Shown here: positions 1 through 9,555 of the stretch, one piece after another
Position numbering within the stretch: the stretch's first letter is position 1
Layout: every line of letters starts with the position of its first letter
Program-made: the position numbers and the translations under genes
Assembly (NCBI GenBank): GCA_900068845.1
Contig: CEFQ01000002.1
Coordinates: 24,611-88,610 of the forward strand
Direction: 5' to 3'
Origin: Enterobacter ludwigii
Lineage (GTDB): Bacteria; Pseudomonadota; Gammaproteobacteria; Enterobacterales; Enterobacteriaceae
Length of the DNA stretch: 64,000 nt
Notes under the pieces: generated by a model
What the model saw: only the letters and a program-made list of their open reading frames with translations
The model's database searches: none
What the model was told of the DNA's origin: nothing

Positions 1-6
1 CGCCTT

Positions 7-522
7 TCAGTCGTCACTATTTCTGAAAACGGCCTGAATATCTTCCATCATAAAGCCTTTCGACATTAAAAAACGCTGTACCTTACTTTTCTCGGCCCAG
101 GTTTGCGGCAAGGGCTCGCCAAATTTGCGTTTGGCAAGATCGGCTGCACACTGGCTCCAGTCCACTTCGGTATCGAATAGCGCCTGATTGATCTCATCGC
201 GGCCAATGCCTTTTTGCTGCAACTCCATGCGTACGCGCTGTGGACCATATCCCTTTCGGGCTCGGCTCTGAATAAAGCGTTCGGTAAAGCGTTCATCGTT
301 AAGCCAACCACTCTCCTGACACCAGTCGAGCACTTTTTCCAATAACTCATCTGGAATGGGCGTGTTTTCCTGCTGCTGCAGATAGGCCGCACGTTGGGAA
401 GAGAGCTGCAACTTACGCTTCAGCTCTTCACGGCTATGATCGCGCTGCGAAAGGATGCGCATCGCGCGGTCTAGCAAACGGGAATATGTTGGCACAGGTG
501 CCGCAGATGGTGACGATGACAT
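7..522 (-). CDS. recX: Regulatory protein RecX
   Basis: RecX binds RecA filaments and limits their extension and activity. The 171-residue product is close to the usual enterobacterial length (about 166) and has the basic, helical, three-repeat character of the family, with YGPQRVRMELQQKG in the middle and SKGFMMEDI near the C-terminus. The ATG at 522 is preceded by AAGG eight bases upstream. It follows recA on the same strand about 115 bases downstream, separated by a hairpin terminator, so its expression probably depends on read-through from the SOS-controlled recA promoter, as in E. coli. The stop codon lies only a few bases inside the window edge. Confidence 0.95.
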   Translation of the reverse strand: MSSSPSAAPVPTYSRLLDRAMRILSQRDHSREELKRKLQLSSQRAAYLQQQENTPIPDELLEKVLDWCQESGWLNDERFTERFIQSRARKGYGPQRVRMELQQKGIGRDEINQALFDTEVDWSQCAADLAKRKFGEPLPQTWAEKSKVQRFLMSKGFMMEDIQAVFRNSDD

Positions 523-600
523 ATGATCAACCTTGTTCTAACAGTCGTGCAGGGTCGCAGGGTAAAGCAAGAAGGCAGAGAGGAAAAGCGCTGGCGGGGA

Positions 601-630
601 AAAGCAAAACGGGAGCATCTCTGCTCCCGT
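601..630 (-). terminator. recA rho-independent terminator
   Basis: A perfect 9-bp stem (609-617 with 622-630) with a 4-base loop is followed, on the minus strand, by a T-rich stretch (TTTTGCTTT). It starts eight bases after the recA stop codon and lies ahead of recX, so it should keep recX expression well below recA. Confidence 0.85.
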
Positions 631-637
631 TAATATT

Positions 638-1708
638 TTAGAAATCTTCGTTGGTTTCGCTGGCTTCTTCGCGATCATCAGCTGGGATTTTCGCGGTGTC
701 TGCGGCAGCGGCATCACCACTTAGCAGCAAGTCACGCAGCTTCTTGTCGATTTCATTCGCAATCGCTGGGTTCTCTTTAAGGAAGTTGGTTGAGTTCGCT
801 TTCCCCTGACCAATCTTCTCACCGTTGTAGCTGTACCACGCACCGGCTTTCTCAACCAGCTTGTGCTTCACGCCAAGGTCCACCAGCTCGCCAAAGGTAT
901 TGATACCTTCGCCGTACATGATCTGGAATTCAGCCTGCTTAAACGGCGCGGCAATTTTGTTCTTCACGACTTTAACGCGGGTTTCGCTACCCACCACCTC
1001 GTCGCCTTCTTTAATCGCACCGATACGGCGGATGTCCAGACGAACAGAAGCGTAAAATTTCAGCGCGTTACCGCCGGTTGTGGTTTCCGGGTTACCGAAC
1101 ATCACACCAATCTTCATACGAATCTGGTTGATGAAAATCAGCAGCGTGTTGGACTGCTTCAGGTTACCTGCCAGCTTACGCATTGCCTGGCTCATCATAC
1201 GAGCGGCCAGACCCATGTGTGAATCGCCGATCTCGCCTTCGATTTCTGCTTTCGGCGTCAGCGCCGCCACGGAGTCGACGATGATGACGTCAACAGCACC
1301 TGAGCGCGCCAGCGCATCACAAATTTCCAGCGCTTGCTCACCGGTATCCGGCTGTGAACACAGCAGGTTATCGATATCAACGCCCAGTTTTTTCGCGTAC
1401 ACCGGATCCAGTGCATGCTCAGCATCGATAAAGGCGCAGGTCTTGCCTTTACGCTGTGCAGAGGCAATAACCTGCAGGGTCAGCGTGGTTTTACCCGAAG
1501 ATTCCGGTCCGTAAATCTCAACAATACGGCCCATCGGCAAGCCACCCGCGCCGAGCGCAATATCCAGTGACAGTGAGCCGGTAGAGATGGTTTCGACATC
1601 CATTGAGCGGTCTTCACCCAAGCGCATGATGGAGCCTTTACCAAATTGCTTCTCAATCTGGCCCAGTGCGGCAGCTAAAGCCTTCTGTTTGTTCTCGTCG
1701 ATCGCCAT
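638..1708 (-). CDS. recA: Recombinase RecA
   Basis: RecA forms ATP-dependent filaments on single-stranded DNA, carries out strand exchange and triggers LexA self-cleavage. The protein starts [17 protein letters not shown] and carries the Walker A loop GPESSGKT at about residues 66-73, the Walker B region [10 protein letters not shown] and the [11 protein letters not shown] segment of the L2/core region. At 356 residues it is near the usual 353; only the acidic C-terminal tail, ending ETNEDF, diverges. The ATG at 1708 is chosen over a GTG two codons upstream because AGGAG lies five bases before it. A LexA box overlaps the promoter and a terminator follows the gene. pncC lies just upstream on the same strand. 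Confidence 0.99.
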   Translation of the reverse strand: MAIDENKQKALAAALGQIEKQFGKGSIMRLGEDRSMDVETISTGSLSLDIALGAGGLPMGRIVEIYGPESSGKTTLTLQVIASAQRKGKTCAFIDAEHALDPVYAKKLGVDIDNLLCSQPDTGEQALEICDALARSGAVDVIIVDSVAALTPKAEIEGEIGDSHMGLAARMMSQAMRKLAGNLKQSNTLLIFINQIRMKIGVMFGNPETTTGGNALKFYASVRLDIRRIGAIKEGDEVVGSETRVKVVKNKIAAPFKQAEFQIMYGEGINTFGELVDLGVKHKLVEKAGAWYSYNGEKIGQGKANSTNFLKENPAIANEIDKKLRDLLLSGDAAAADTAKIPADDREEASETNEDF

Positions 1709-1770
1709 TTCCACTCCTAATCATGCTGGGTGAGTCGACATCAAGTATGTCGCTCGTTCTGTTGCCGCTA

Positions 1771-1798
1771 ATTATACTGTATGGTCATACAGTATCAA
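1771..1798 (-). promoter_or_regulatory. recA promoter with LexA (SOS) box
   Basis: On the minus strand TTGATA (1793-1798) and TATAAT (1771-1776) are separated by 16 bases. The spacer holds the 20-base near-palindrome TACTGTATGGTCATACAGTA (plus-strand reading, 1775-1794), which fits the LexA consensus CTGT-N8-ACAG. Repressor bound here would cover both promoter elements, the same arrangement as E. coli recA. Confidence 0.95.
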
Positions 1799-1800
1799 GT

Positions 1801-2295
1801 TTAATTTATCAGAAATTCATCAAGCAGCGTTTGCAGTGCCCAAGCCACTGATTGACGGCGCACCGCGTCCCGGTCGCCAGAAAAAATCTGGCGCTGCGCT
1901 AATACGCGCCCCTCCGGACCTACAATCGCAAACCACACGGTGCCCACCGGTTTATCGGGCGTACCACCATCCGGACCGGCAATACCGCTTACGGCGATAG
2001 CGTATTCTGCCGCCGCAGCTTTAGCCGCACCGGTAGCCATCTCACGCACCGTTTGTTCACTTACGGCGCCATGCTGCTGCAGCGTTGTGTCCTGTACGCC
2101 CACCATCTGCTGCTTAGCTTCATTGCTGTAAGTCACGAAACCGCGCTCAAACCAGGCAGAGCTTCCGCTGATATCGGTAAATACTTTCGCAATCCAGCCA
2201 CCGGTGCAGGATTCTGCCGCGGTCACCGTTGCCTGCTGTTTCTTCAGCTGTTCGCCAATGCGGCGACTTAGCTGCTGTAACTGTTCATCGTTCAT
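1801..2295 (-). CDS. pncC: Nicotinamide-nucleotide amidohydrolase PncC
   Basis: PncC deamidates nicotinamide mononucleotide to nicotinic acid mononucleotide in NAD recycling; it is the stand-alone form of the CinA C-terminal domain. The 164 residues carry the hallmark TAAESCTGGW (about residues 25-34, containing the active-site serine), GFVTYSNEAK, HGAVSEQTV and SGIAGPDGGTPDKPVGTVW. The start at 2295 has an AGAAGG ribosome site. It is directly upstream of recA on the same strand, as in E. coli (ygaD), and its stop lies at the upstream edge of the recA promoter, so read-through into recA is possible. Confidence 0.96.
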   Translation of the reverse strand: MNDEQLQQLSRRIGEQLKKQQATVTAAESCTGGWIAKVFTDISGSSAWFERGFVTYSNEAKQQMVGVQDTTLQQHGAVSEQTVREMATGAAKAAAAEYAIAVSGIAGPDGGTPDKPVGTVWFAIVGPEGRVLAQRQIFSGDRDAVRRQSVAWALQTLLDEFLIN

Positions 2296-2397
2296 CGCCT
2301 TCTCCCGTTGTGGCGCTTCACGTTAGCAGTAAATGGTGCACTGAAAAGCCCTTTTCAACCTTTGGCCATCATTTCGGCGTACTGGCTTCCAGTTAGC

Positions 2398-3174
2398 TCA
2401 ACCTGTTTTCACTGCAACCATAAACAGCCGCGGGAACGCTAACAAAACCTGGCCATTGCTGCGTGCGGGATAAGCCGGAATGAGTTTCTGATGGTAATCA
2501 TGGAGAAATGCCGCTTGCTGCGTTTCATCAAGTCCGGCGAGGAAAGGACGCAGTCCGGTGGCGCGCAACCAGGTAATGATGCCCTGCGCATCAGCCATTG
2601 GGTGATAATAAGTGGTGCGCCAGATATCAACCTGGCAACCCGCATCGGTCAACAGATCGTAATAGTGATCGGTGGTCAGCAGACGTTTGCGATCCGCCGC
2701 CTGTGACGAAATTAGCGCCTGCCATTTTTCAGTCGCTGCCACTTCACGCATTAAGCGGTGCGACGGTTCTTCAAGATTATCGGGCATCTGAATCGCTAAT
2801 GCGCCCCCGATGGCCAATTGATCAACCAGATGCGGTAGCAATGTGTGATGTTCAGTCAACCACTGCAGCGAGGCGTTAGCATAGATGACTTGCTGCGGCT
2901 GTTCGGCCTGCCAGCGACGAATATCGGCCTGTTGAAAATGGCCGCTGGGAAGACGTTCGCGCGCCTGCTCTAACATTGCAGCGGAGCTATCAATGCCGGT
3001 TATCTGCGCCTCCGGCCACGCCTGTGCCAGTAGCTCAGTGCTGTTGCCGGGCCCGCAGCCAAGATCAGTGGCAAAGCGCACATCATGGTGCGGAATACGC
3101 TCCAATAGCTCACGCGCCGGGCGGGTGCGCTCTGATTCGAATTGGCGATATAGCTGTGGATTCCAGTCTTGCAT
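2398..3174 (-). CDS. tam: Trans-aconitate 2-methyltransferase Tam
   Basis: Tam uses S-adenosylmethionine to methylate trans-aconitate, a by-product that inhibits aconitase. The 258-residue protein is a class I methyltransferase: motif I is DLGCGPGNSTELL (about residues 37-49), followed by ITGIDSSAAML, YANASLQWL and IQMPDNLEEPSH. The segments CQVDIWRTTYYHPM and ATGLRPFL match E. coli Tam closely. The ATG at 3174 has AGGAG seven bases upstream. It is transcribed away from the DapA-like gene at 3342. In E. coli tam lies elsewhere on the chromosome, so its place here is lineage-specific. Confidence 0.93.
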   Translation of the reverse strand: MQDWNPQLYRQFESERTRPARELLERIPHHDVRFATDLGCGPGNSTELLAQAWPEAQITGIDSSAAMLEQARERLPSGHFQQADIRRWQAEQPQQVIYANASLQWLTEHHTLLPHLVDQLAIGGALAIQMPDNLEEPSHRLMREVAATEKWQALISSQAADRKRLLTTDHYYDLLTDAGCQVDIWRTTYYHPMADAQGIITWLRATGLRPFLAGLDETQQAAFLHDYHQKLIPAYPARSNGQVLLAFPRLFMVAVKTG

Positions 3175-3341
3175 AGCAAAGCTCCTGTCTGGGCTGAAGG
3201 GCTAAACACTACCTGCTTTTCTCATCTTGATAGAAAGAGAAAAGTGCGATATCTCACCTTTTTGCCCTCGCTAGCTGGTTAGGATGCGTAGATGCCATTA
3301 AGTTAAAACGATGTTTCATTTTTCAATCTGAGGAATCTGTT

Positions 3342-4229
3342 ATGTCTGCACAACCCGCATTGCCTGGCGTATGGTGTCCGTCAGTGACGCCCTTCGACAG
3401 CACAAATAATCTGGATATTGATGCACTTGGACGCCATTTTTCGCGTTTAAACCAATCGGGTATTGATACCTTGCTTTTGATGGGCAGCATTGGCGAATTT
3501 GCATCGCTCACTCAACAGGAGCGGCTGTTGTTGATTCGCGAGGCGCGCCAACTCTCGCCACTGAGCATGGTGGCCAACGTCTCCAGCACCTGCATTGCGG
3601 ATATGCTGCAACTGGCCGACGCGGCCTGGCAGAATGGATTTGATGCGGTAATGGTACTGCCTCCCTACTATTACGGACAGACACAGAAGCAGCTGCTGAG
3701 CTATTTCAAAACGCTGGATAAACAGCTGGGTGGTCAGTGGTTTGCCTACAATTTTCCCGCGCGTACCGGCTGTGATTTAACGCCTGCCTTGGTGGCAGAA
3801 CTGGCCGCGGAGTTGCCCAATTTTATGGGTATCAAAGACACCATGGATTGTTTGTCGCACAACCGCGCGATGATTGATGAAACCAGAAAAGTGCGCAGCG
3901 ATTTCACTGTGCTTTCTGGCTATGACGAATACCTACTGCCCAATCTACTGGCTGGCGGTTCAGGTGTGATTTCAGGCTTGAACAATATTGTGCCTGAGTT
4001 ATTTGCGCGTGCGATGCAGGCCTGGCGGGCTGGCGATGTAGCGCAACTCAGTGAGATTCAACAACGCATTGGTCAATTAATGGCGATTTACACCATCGGC
4101 GATGATTTTGTTACCACCATAAAAACGGCTGTTGCGCGCCGATTTGACTCAATGAGCAGCTACTCGCGCAATTATGGTGGCGAGCTAACAGCAGAACAGT
4201 GCGAGGAAGTGGATCGTTTGCTGAGTTGA
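3342..4229 (+). CDS. DapA/N-acetylneuraminate lyase family aldolase, substrate unknown
   Basis: A 295-residue class I aldolase/lyase of the DHDPS/NAL superfamily, TIM-barrel type. The Schiff-base lysine is Lys165 in MGIKDT and the partner tyrosine is Tyr136 in FAYNFPARTG; both are intact. The substrate-binding loop reads GSIGEF, whereas true dihydrodipicolinate synthase has GTTGE, so the two threonines that shape the DapA proton relay are Ser and Ile here. This argues against lysine biosynthesis and for a catabolic 2-keto-acid aldolase (2-keto-3-deoxy acid or sialic-acid-like substrate). GAGGA precedes the ATG by about eight bases. It is monocistronic, divergent from tam, and followed by a hairpin terminator. 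Confidence 0.88.
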   Translation: MSAQPALPGVWCPSVTPFDSTNNLDIDALGRHFSRLNQSGIDTLLLMGSIGEFASLTQQERLLLIREARQLSPLSMVANVSSTCIADMLQLADAAWQNGFDAVMVLPPYYYGQTQKQLLSYFKTLDKQLGGQWFAYNFPARTGCDLTPALVAELAAELPNFMGIKDTMDCLSHNRAMIDETRKVRSDFTVLSGYDEYLLPNLLAGGSGVISGLNNIVPELFARAMQAWRAGDVAQLSEIQQRIGQLMAIYTIGDDFVTTIKTAVARRFDSMSSYSRNYGGELTAEQCEEVDRLLS

Positions 4230-4237
4230 AACAAACA

Positions 4238-4256
4238 GGACGGCGCTAAGCCGTCC
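4238..4256. terminator. Hairpin terminator between convergent DapA-like gene and yjdM
   Basis: GGACGGC and GCCGTCC form a 7-bp stem around GCTAA, eight bases after the stop codon of the plus-strand gene. T-rich sequence follows on the plus strand, and the minus-strand side reads TGTTTGTTTC, so it may serve both converging genes. Confidence 0.7.
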
Positions 4257-4261
4257 GGTGA

Positions 4262-4597
4262 TTAATTCTTTTTTACGAACTCAGATTTGAGTTTCATCGG
4301 ACCAAAGCCATCAATCTTGCAGTCAATGTTGTGATCGCCTTCGACTAAGCGAATGCTTTTGACTTTGGTACCCATTTTCAGCGGAGAGGAACTGCCTTTA
4401 ACCTTAAGATCTTTGACCACGGTAACGCTATCGCCATCAACTAACAGATTGCCGTTAGCATCACGTACCACTAAACCGTCCGCTGCATCATCGGCGCTTG
4501 CTGTCCAGATATGACCGCAAGAGGGGCAATTCAGATTGTCGCCATCTTGCCAGGTGTAATCGGCCTGGCACACAGGACAGGCAGGTAAGGTACTCAT
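4262..4597 (-). CDS. yjdM: PhnA/YjdM-family zinc-ribbon protein
   Basis: A 111-residue protein of the YjdM (formerly PhnA) family. The N-terminal zinc ribbon is visible as CPVC at about residues 8-11 and CPSC at about 25-28, and the C-terminal domain carries [17 protein letters not shown] and the basic [11 protein letters not shown]. The family is unrelated to phosphonoacetate hydrolase despite the old phnA name, and its function is not established. The ATG at 4597 has GAGGAG five bases upstream. It is a single gene between two terminator-bounded neighbours. Confidence 0.93.
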   Translation of the reverse strand: MSTLPACPVCQADYTWQDGDNLNCPSCGHIWTASADDAADGLVVRDANGNLLVDGDSVTVVKDLKVKGSSSPLKMGTKVKSIRLVEGDHNIDCKIDGFGPMKLKSEFVKKN

Positions 4598-4682
4598 AAG
4601 CGCTCCTCAGAAGTAGGATGCGGTGAAGATGGCACCGCAAAAGGGGCGCCATCTTATACCCTCACACTTTATATGGACAGCA

Positions 4683-5765
4683 TTAAAAGAGGCTGCCCTG
4701 ACGTGCTTTAGCGACGGCTTCACCTAATTGCCACACTGCCATTGCATAGTGCGTGCTGTGGTTATAGCGGGTGATCGCGTAGAAGTTCGGCAGACCGTAC
4801 CAATATTGATAGCTAGTGCCAAGATCCAGTCGCAGCAAACTGACCTGAGTATTACCGTCCAGCGATCCCTGTGGCGTTAAACCGCTCGCGGCTAACGTGC
4901 TAACCGGATACTTGGTTTTGAAGCCATTTTCCAGCGCTGGAGCCTGACCGCTGGCGGGCACCGCAACGTTTTCACCCGCGCGCCAGCCGTGTTCCTTGAA
5001 ATAATTGGCTACGCTGCCAATCGCATCAACCGGATCCCAAAGGTTGATATGACCATCACCGTTAAAATCGACCGCATATTGCTTATAGGAGGATGGCATG
5101 AACTGCCCATAACCCATCGCACCGGCAAAGGAGCCGCGCAGGTCCAGCGGATCGTCTTGTTCTGTGCGCGCCATCAGTAAGAAAGTCTCTAGTTCACCAC
5201 TGAAATAGGTTGCACGTCGCGGATAGCTAAATGACAACGTTGCCAGCGCATCCAGCAAGCGCGTTTTGCCCATTACCCGGCCCCAACGCGTTTCGACGCC
5301 GATAATACCCACTATGATTTCCGGCGGCACGCCATAAACCTGCTGCGCACGCTGCAGCGCATCCTGATACTGATTCCAGAATGCCACGCCATTCTGTACG
5401 TTATCCGGCGTGATGAACTTATTGCGATAGCGTATCCACGCACCGTTCGGGCCGGTTGGCGGCGTGTAGCTCGGCGCTTGCTGGTCCATCAGGCGCAGCA
5501 CGTAATCCAGACGCTTTGCCTGGCCAATCACCGCATGCAACTGTTCACGGTTAAAACCGTGTTTTTCCACCATTTGATTGATGAACTGCTCAGCCGCAGG
5601 ATTACCGGCAAAATCGCCAAACATCGGCTGAACCGCGTGCGAGGGCTCCAGTAAAAAACCACCTTTAGGTGCAGGCACAACGGCGGGCTGCTGATGGGAT
5701 GCGGGCTTACTGCTGCAGGCAGCAAGCAGAGTAATAAGCGGAAGAAGAGCAACCTTAAAACGCAT
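4683..5765 (-). CDS. mltB: Membrane-bound lytic murein transglycosylase B
   Basis: MltB is an outer-membrane lipoprotein that cleaves the glycan strands of peptidoglycan with formation of 1,6-anhydro-muropeptides. The start at 5765 gives 360 residues, against 361 in E. coli, and exposes a proper signal sequence with lipobox LAAC. An upstream in-frame ATG would add 17 residues in front of the signal and has no ribosome site. The GH103 core is clear: GIIGVETRWGRVMGKTR (containing the catalytic Glu), AGAMGYGQFMPSSY, DGHINLWDPVDAIGS and the C-terminal YNHSTHYAMAVWQL. It is divergent from mutS, with 365 bases between the two starts. Confidence 0.95.
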   Translation of the reverse strand: MRFKVALLPLITLLAACSSKPASHQQPAVVPAPKGGFLLEPSHAVQPMFGDFAGNPAAEQFINQMVEKHGFNREQLHAVIGQAKRLDYVLRLMDQQAPSYTPPTGPNGAWIRYRNKFITPDNVQNGVAFWNQYQDALQRAQQVYGVPPEIIVGIIGVETRWGRVMGKTRLLDALATLSFSYPRRATYFSGELETFLLMARTEQDDPLDLRGSFAGAMGYGQFMPSSYKQYAVDFNGDGHINLWDPVDAIGSVANYFKEHGWRAGENVAVPASGQAPALENGFKTKYPVSTLAASGLTPQGSLDGNTQVSLLRLDLGTSYQYWYGLPNFYAITRYNHSTHYAMAVWQLGEAVAKARQGSLF

Positions 5766-6130
5766 TGGATATCCATAAGCCAGGTGAAAACATAAGCACT
5801 TATGGTAATCGTTCATTGCAGCGACATACAGAGCAATATCTTAAAATTTAGCCCTTTCCAGCTGGCTTCAGTCGCTTACAACGCCAATTTGCGAAGCAGC
5901 TCCACACTTAACCATTATCATTAAATTTTGCTTTTTACCGTTTGCGGCAATTTGTTATGGTCGGCAGCCATAAAGCCCCGTTGGCGGATGAAGGCCACAT
6001 GGCAAAATGGTAACATCCGGCTTTCGTTATCCGTTCACACGATAACGACACTTCCAGGCTGTATTGACCCAGCCTCAGGTAATTAAAAGAATGAATGTTG
6101 AGTGAGAATGAGATGAAAGGAGCAGAGCAA
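5766..6130. promoter_or_regulatory. Non-coding mltB-mutS divergent intergenic region
   Basis: These 365 bases separate the divergent mltB and mutS starts and must hold both promoters. The stretch from about 5840 to 5960 is AT-rich. I could not pick a convincing -35/-10 pair for either gene, and I see no repeat, RNA gene or regulator site. The AAGGAG ribosome site of mutS is at 6117-6122. Confidence 0.4.
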
Positions 6131-8674
6131 ATGGACTTTAGTGGCCATACGCCCATGATGCAGCAGTACCTGCGCCTGAAGGCCGATCATCCTGACATCC
6201 TGCTGTTTTATCGCATGGGCGATTTCTACGAGCTGTTTTACGATGACGCAAAACGCGCTTCGCAGTTGCTGGAAATCTCGCTGACTAAACGTGGCGCCTC
6301 TGCCGGTGAACCGATCCCGATGGCGGGCGTACCTTACCATGCGGTTGAAGGCTATCTGGCGAAACTGGTGCAACTCGGCGAATCGGTGGCGATCTGTGAG
6401 CAGATTGGCGACCCGGCCTTAAGCAAAGGCCCGGTTGAGCGAAAAGTGGTGCGTATTGTTACGCCCGGCACCATCAGCGACGAAGCGTTGCTGCAAGAGC
6501 GTCAGGATAATCTGCTCGCCGCCATTTTCCAAAGCCAGCGCGGTTTTGGTTATGCGACGCTGGATATTAGTTCTGGTCGCTTCCGCCTGAGTGAGCCCGC
6601 CGATCTGGAAACGATGGCAGCAGAACTGCAACGCACCAATCCTGCTGAACTGCTCTATCCCGAAGATTTCCAGGCGATGTCGTTGATCGATCAACGCCGT
6701 GGCCTGCGCCGCCGTCCGCTGTGGGAATATGAAATTGATACCGCGCGTCAGCAGCTTAATCTGCAATTTGGCACCCGCGACTTAAGTGGTTTTGGCGTCG
6801 AGCAGGCGCATCTGGCGCTACGCGCTGCAGGGTGCCTGCTGCAATATGTTAAAGACACACAACGCACCTCGCTGCCCCATATTCGCTCGCTGAGTATGGA
6901 ACGTCAGCAGGATAGCGTGATCATGGATGCGGCTACGCGCCGCAACCTGGAAATTACGCAAAACCTGGCCGGCGGCATTGAGAACACGCTGGCGGCGATA
7001 CTGGATAAAACCGTCACGCCAATGGGTAGCCGTATGCTGAAACGCTGGCTGCATATGCCGCTGCGCGATGTCACTGCCATTGCACGTCGCCAGGAATCTA
7101 TCGCTGAGCTGCAATCGCTCAGCCAGGAGTTGCAGCCAGTGCTGCGGCAGGTAGGCGATCTGGAACGCATTCTGGCGCGCCTGGCCTTACGCACCGCGCG
7201 TCCACGCGATTTGGCTCGTATGCGCCATGCATTCCAGCAACTGCCAGAGTTAAACCAGCTGCTGGAAGGTGTAGAAGCGACCCAATTAATCCATCTGCGC
7301 TCTCAGATGGGCGAATTCACCGAACTGCGTGAGTTGCTGGAACAAGCGATCATTGAATCACCGCCGGTGCTGGTACGCGACGGTGGTGTGATTGCTCCGG
7401 GATACAATGCAGAACTCGATGAATGGCGTGCGCTGGCCGATGGCGCCACCGATTATCTTGATCGTCTGGAGATTCGTGAGCGTGAAAAACTTGGACTAGA
7501 CACGCTAAAAGTCGGTTTCAATGCGATTCACGGCTATTACATTCAGGTGAGTCGTGGTCAAAGCCATCAGGTGCCGATTCATTATGTTCGCCGCCAGACG
7601 CTGAAGAATGCTGAACGCTATATCATTCCTGAACTGAAAGAGTATGAAGACAAGGTTCTGACCTCTAAAGGCAAAGCGCTGGCGCTGGAGAAGGGTCTCT
7701 ACGATGAGTTGTTCGATCGCTTATTGCCGCATCTCGAAGCGTTGCAAATCAGTGCAGCTGCCCTCTCTGAACTGGACGTGTTAGCGAACCTGGCTGAACG
7801 CGCCTGGACACTTAACTATTGCCGCCCGGTGCTGCAAGAAAAAGCAGGCATCCGTATCACCGCTGGCCGCCATCCGGTTGTTGAACAGGTTTTGAAAGAG
7901 CCTTTTATCGCTAACCCGCTTTCACTCTCACCACAGCGCCGGATGCTGATCATTACCGGCCCCAATATGGGCGGTAAAAGTACCTACATGCGCCAGACTG
8001 CATTGATTGCATTGATGGCGTGGATTGGTAGCTATGTGCCAGCAGAAGAGACAGTCATCGGTCCCATCGATCGCATCTTCACGCGCGTCGGTGCTGCCGA
8101 TGATCTGGCTTCCGGACGCTCAACCTTTATGGTTGAGATGACGGAAACCGCCAACATTCTGCATAACGCTACCGAAAATAGTCTGGTACTGATGGATGAA
8201 ATCGGGCGTGGCACCTCAACTTACGATGGTTTGTCGCTGGCATGGGCCTGCGCCGAAAGTCTGGCGAATCGCATTAAGGCCATGACGCTGTTCGCCACCC
8301 ACTATTTCGAACTGACCACGCTGCCGGAAAAAATGGAAGGCGTAGTGAATGTGCATCTGGATGCTGTCGAACACGGTGACACCATCGCCTTTATGCACAG
8401 CGTGCAGGACGGTGCCGCAAGCAAAAGCTATGGTCTCGCCGTGGCGGCATTGGCAGGCGTGCCGAAGGAAGTGATTAAACGCGCGCGTAATAAACTAAAG
8501 GAGCTGGAAGCGTTGTCTGGCAGTTCTGCCGCTTCCACGGTGGAAGGTTCTCAAATGCAGTTGCTGGTGACGGAAACCTCACCGGCGTTAGATGCTCTTG
8601 AGGCATTGGATCCCGATAGCTTAACGCCTAAGCAAGCGCTGGAATGGATTTATCGCTTGAAAACCTTGGTTTAG
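6131..8674 (+). CDS. mutS: DNA mismatch repair protein MutS
   Basis: MutS recognises mismatches and small loops and, with ATP, recruits MutL. The mismatch-binding motif [10 protein letters not shown] lies near residues 32-41, and the ABC-type ATPase has Walker [10 protein letters not shown] at about 610, [10 protein letters not shown] (Walker B) and FATHYFEL. The C-terminal tetramerisation tail ([17 protein letters not shown]) is complete. The ATG at 6131 is preferred over one 12 codons upstream (6095), because AAGGAG is eight bases before it and the product then begins [14 protein letters not shown], matching the family at 847 residues. It ends at a strong terminator facing the polyol operon. 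Confidence 0.98.
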   Translation: MDFSGHTPMMQQYLRLKADHPDILLFYRMGDFYELFYDDAKRASQLLEISLTKRGASAGEPIPMAGVPYHAVEGYLAKLVQLGESVAICEQIGDPALSKGPVERKVVRIVTPGTISDEALLQERQDNLLAAIFQSQRGFGYATLDISSGRFRLSEPADLETMAAELQRTNPAELLYPEDFQAMSLIDQRRGLRRRPLWEYEIDTARQQLNLQFGTRDLSGFGVEQAHLALRAAGCLLQYVKDTQRTSLPHIRSLSMERQQDSVIMDAATRRNLEITQNLAGGIENTLAAILDKTVTPMGSRMLKRWLHMPLRDVTAIARRQESIAELQSLSQELQPVLRQVGDLERILARLALRTARPRDLARMRHAFQQLPELNQLLEGVEATQLIHLRSQMGEFTELRELLEQAIIESPPVLVRDGGVIAPGYNAELDEWRALADGATDYLDRLEIREREKLGLDTLKVGFNAIHGYYIQVSRGQSHQVPIHYVRRQTLKNAERYIIPELKEYEDKVLTSKGKALALEKGLYDELFDRLLPHLEALQISAAALSELDVLANLAERAWTLNYCRPVLQEKAGIRITAGRHPVVEQVLKEPFIANPLSLSPQRRMLIITGPNMGGKSTYMRQTALIALMAWIGSYVPAEETVIGPIDRIFTRVGAADDLASGRSTFMVEMTETANILHNATENSLVLMDEIGRGTSTYDGLSLAWACAESLANRIKAMTLFATHYFELTTLPEKMEGVVNVHLDAVEHGDTIAFMHSVQDGAASKSYGLAVAALAGVPKEVIKRARNKLKELEALSGSSAASTVEGSQMQLLVTETSPALDALEALDPDSLTPKQALEWIYRLKTLV

Positions 8675-8681
8675 TTAATCG

Positions 8682-8717
8682 CCCGCACAGAAGCCAAGTT
8701 CTGTGCGGGTCATTTTT
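8682..8717 (+). terminator. mutS terminator
   Basis: An 11-bp perfect stem, CCCGCACAGAA with TTCTGTGCGGG, closes a GCCAAG loop and is followed by TCATTTTT. It begins seven bases after the mutS stop and separates it from the convergent dehydrogenase gene. Confidence 0.88.
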
Positions 8718-8782
8718 GCTAACTTACATTTCTCTGGTATTGAGCAACATCAGTGGCCTGATCGCAATGAAAGGGCCCTGAC

Positions 8783-9529
8783 TTAAATTACGCTATAACC
8801 TCCATCAAGCACTAAATTCTCACCATTGACCATTGCCGCTTCGTTGCTGCTGAGATAAAGCACCGTGCTCGCAACTTCGTCAGGCGTGGCAAAGCGCCGC
8901 GAAGGTATTTTTAACTTCATCTGTTCGGCACGCTCACCATGCCAGTAACGCTTACCCAACTCCGTTTCAACCACCGTGGGTGAAATAGCATTAGCGGTAA
9001 TGCCAAACGGCCCCAACTCTGCTGCTAACACGCGCGTGAAAGAAACCATGCCTGATTTGCTGGTGCAGTATGCTGCGTGCTCATTGAGTGCAATGACACT
9101 AGCCTGTGAGGATATGTTGATAAGGCGGCCAAATCCTTGCGCCTTCATAAAGCGGGCACAATGTTGAGCAAGGAAGAATGGTGCCGTCATATTAATCAAC
9201 ATCGTGGTATTCCAGCTGGAGAGTTGCACTTCGCCCACAGGTTCCAGCATGCCAATACCAGCGTTATTCACCAGAATGTCGATTTGGCCAAAATCATCGT
9301 GAATTTGCTCTACCAACTCGCCAAGCGCCTCGACGTTAGCCAGATCGAAAACGTAACCTTGCGAAGGGCTGTCCATCTTGCTGGCAACCGATTTAACCTC
9401 TTCTGCACGATCAATCATCGCCACCTGCGCGCCCGCAGCACTTAAACAGCGGGCAATAGCGTGTCCAATTCCCGATGCGGCGCCAGTGACTATCGCAACC
9501 TTATTTTGCAGTGAAAATGGTGTTGTCAT
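8783..9529 (-). CDS. SDR-family sugar-alcohol-type dehydrogenase
   Basis: A 248-residue classical short-chain dehydrogenase/reductase. The Rossmann nucleotide-binding motif TGAASGIG is at about residues 16-23, NNAGIG follows the fourth strand, the catalytic Ser lies in INISSQAS, and Tyr/Lys in YCTSK. An acidic residue after the second strand (MIDRAEE) favours NAD over NADP. It ends VNGENLVLDGGYS, typical of cytosolic polyol and 3-oxoacyl-type SDRs. It is the second gene behind a polyol-permease-family transporter with a 26-base gap, so I infer oxidation of a pentitol, tetritol or similar sugar alcohol. The exact substrate cannot be read from sequence. Confidence 0.85.
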   Translation of the reverse strand: MTTPFSLQNKVAIVTGAASGIGHAIARCLSAAGAQVAMIDRAEEVKSVASKMDSPSQGYVFDLANVEALGELVEQIHDDFGQIDILVNNAGIGMLEPVGEVQLSSWNTTMLINMTAPFFLAQHCARFMKAQGFGRLINISSQASVIALNEHAAYCTSKSGMVSFTRVLAAELGPFGITANAISPTVVETELGKRYWHGERAEQMKLKIPSRRFATPDEVASTVLYLSSNEAAMVNGENLVLDGGYSVI

Positions 9530-9555
9530 GTTTCTCTCCTTTTTATGAAGGGTAA

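Noticed and set aside
1080..1514. Long plus-strand open frame opposite recA
   Set aside because: It lies entirely antisense to a near-identical recA and has no recognisable protein character.
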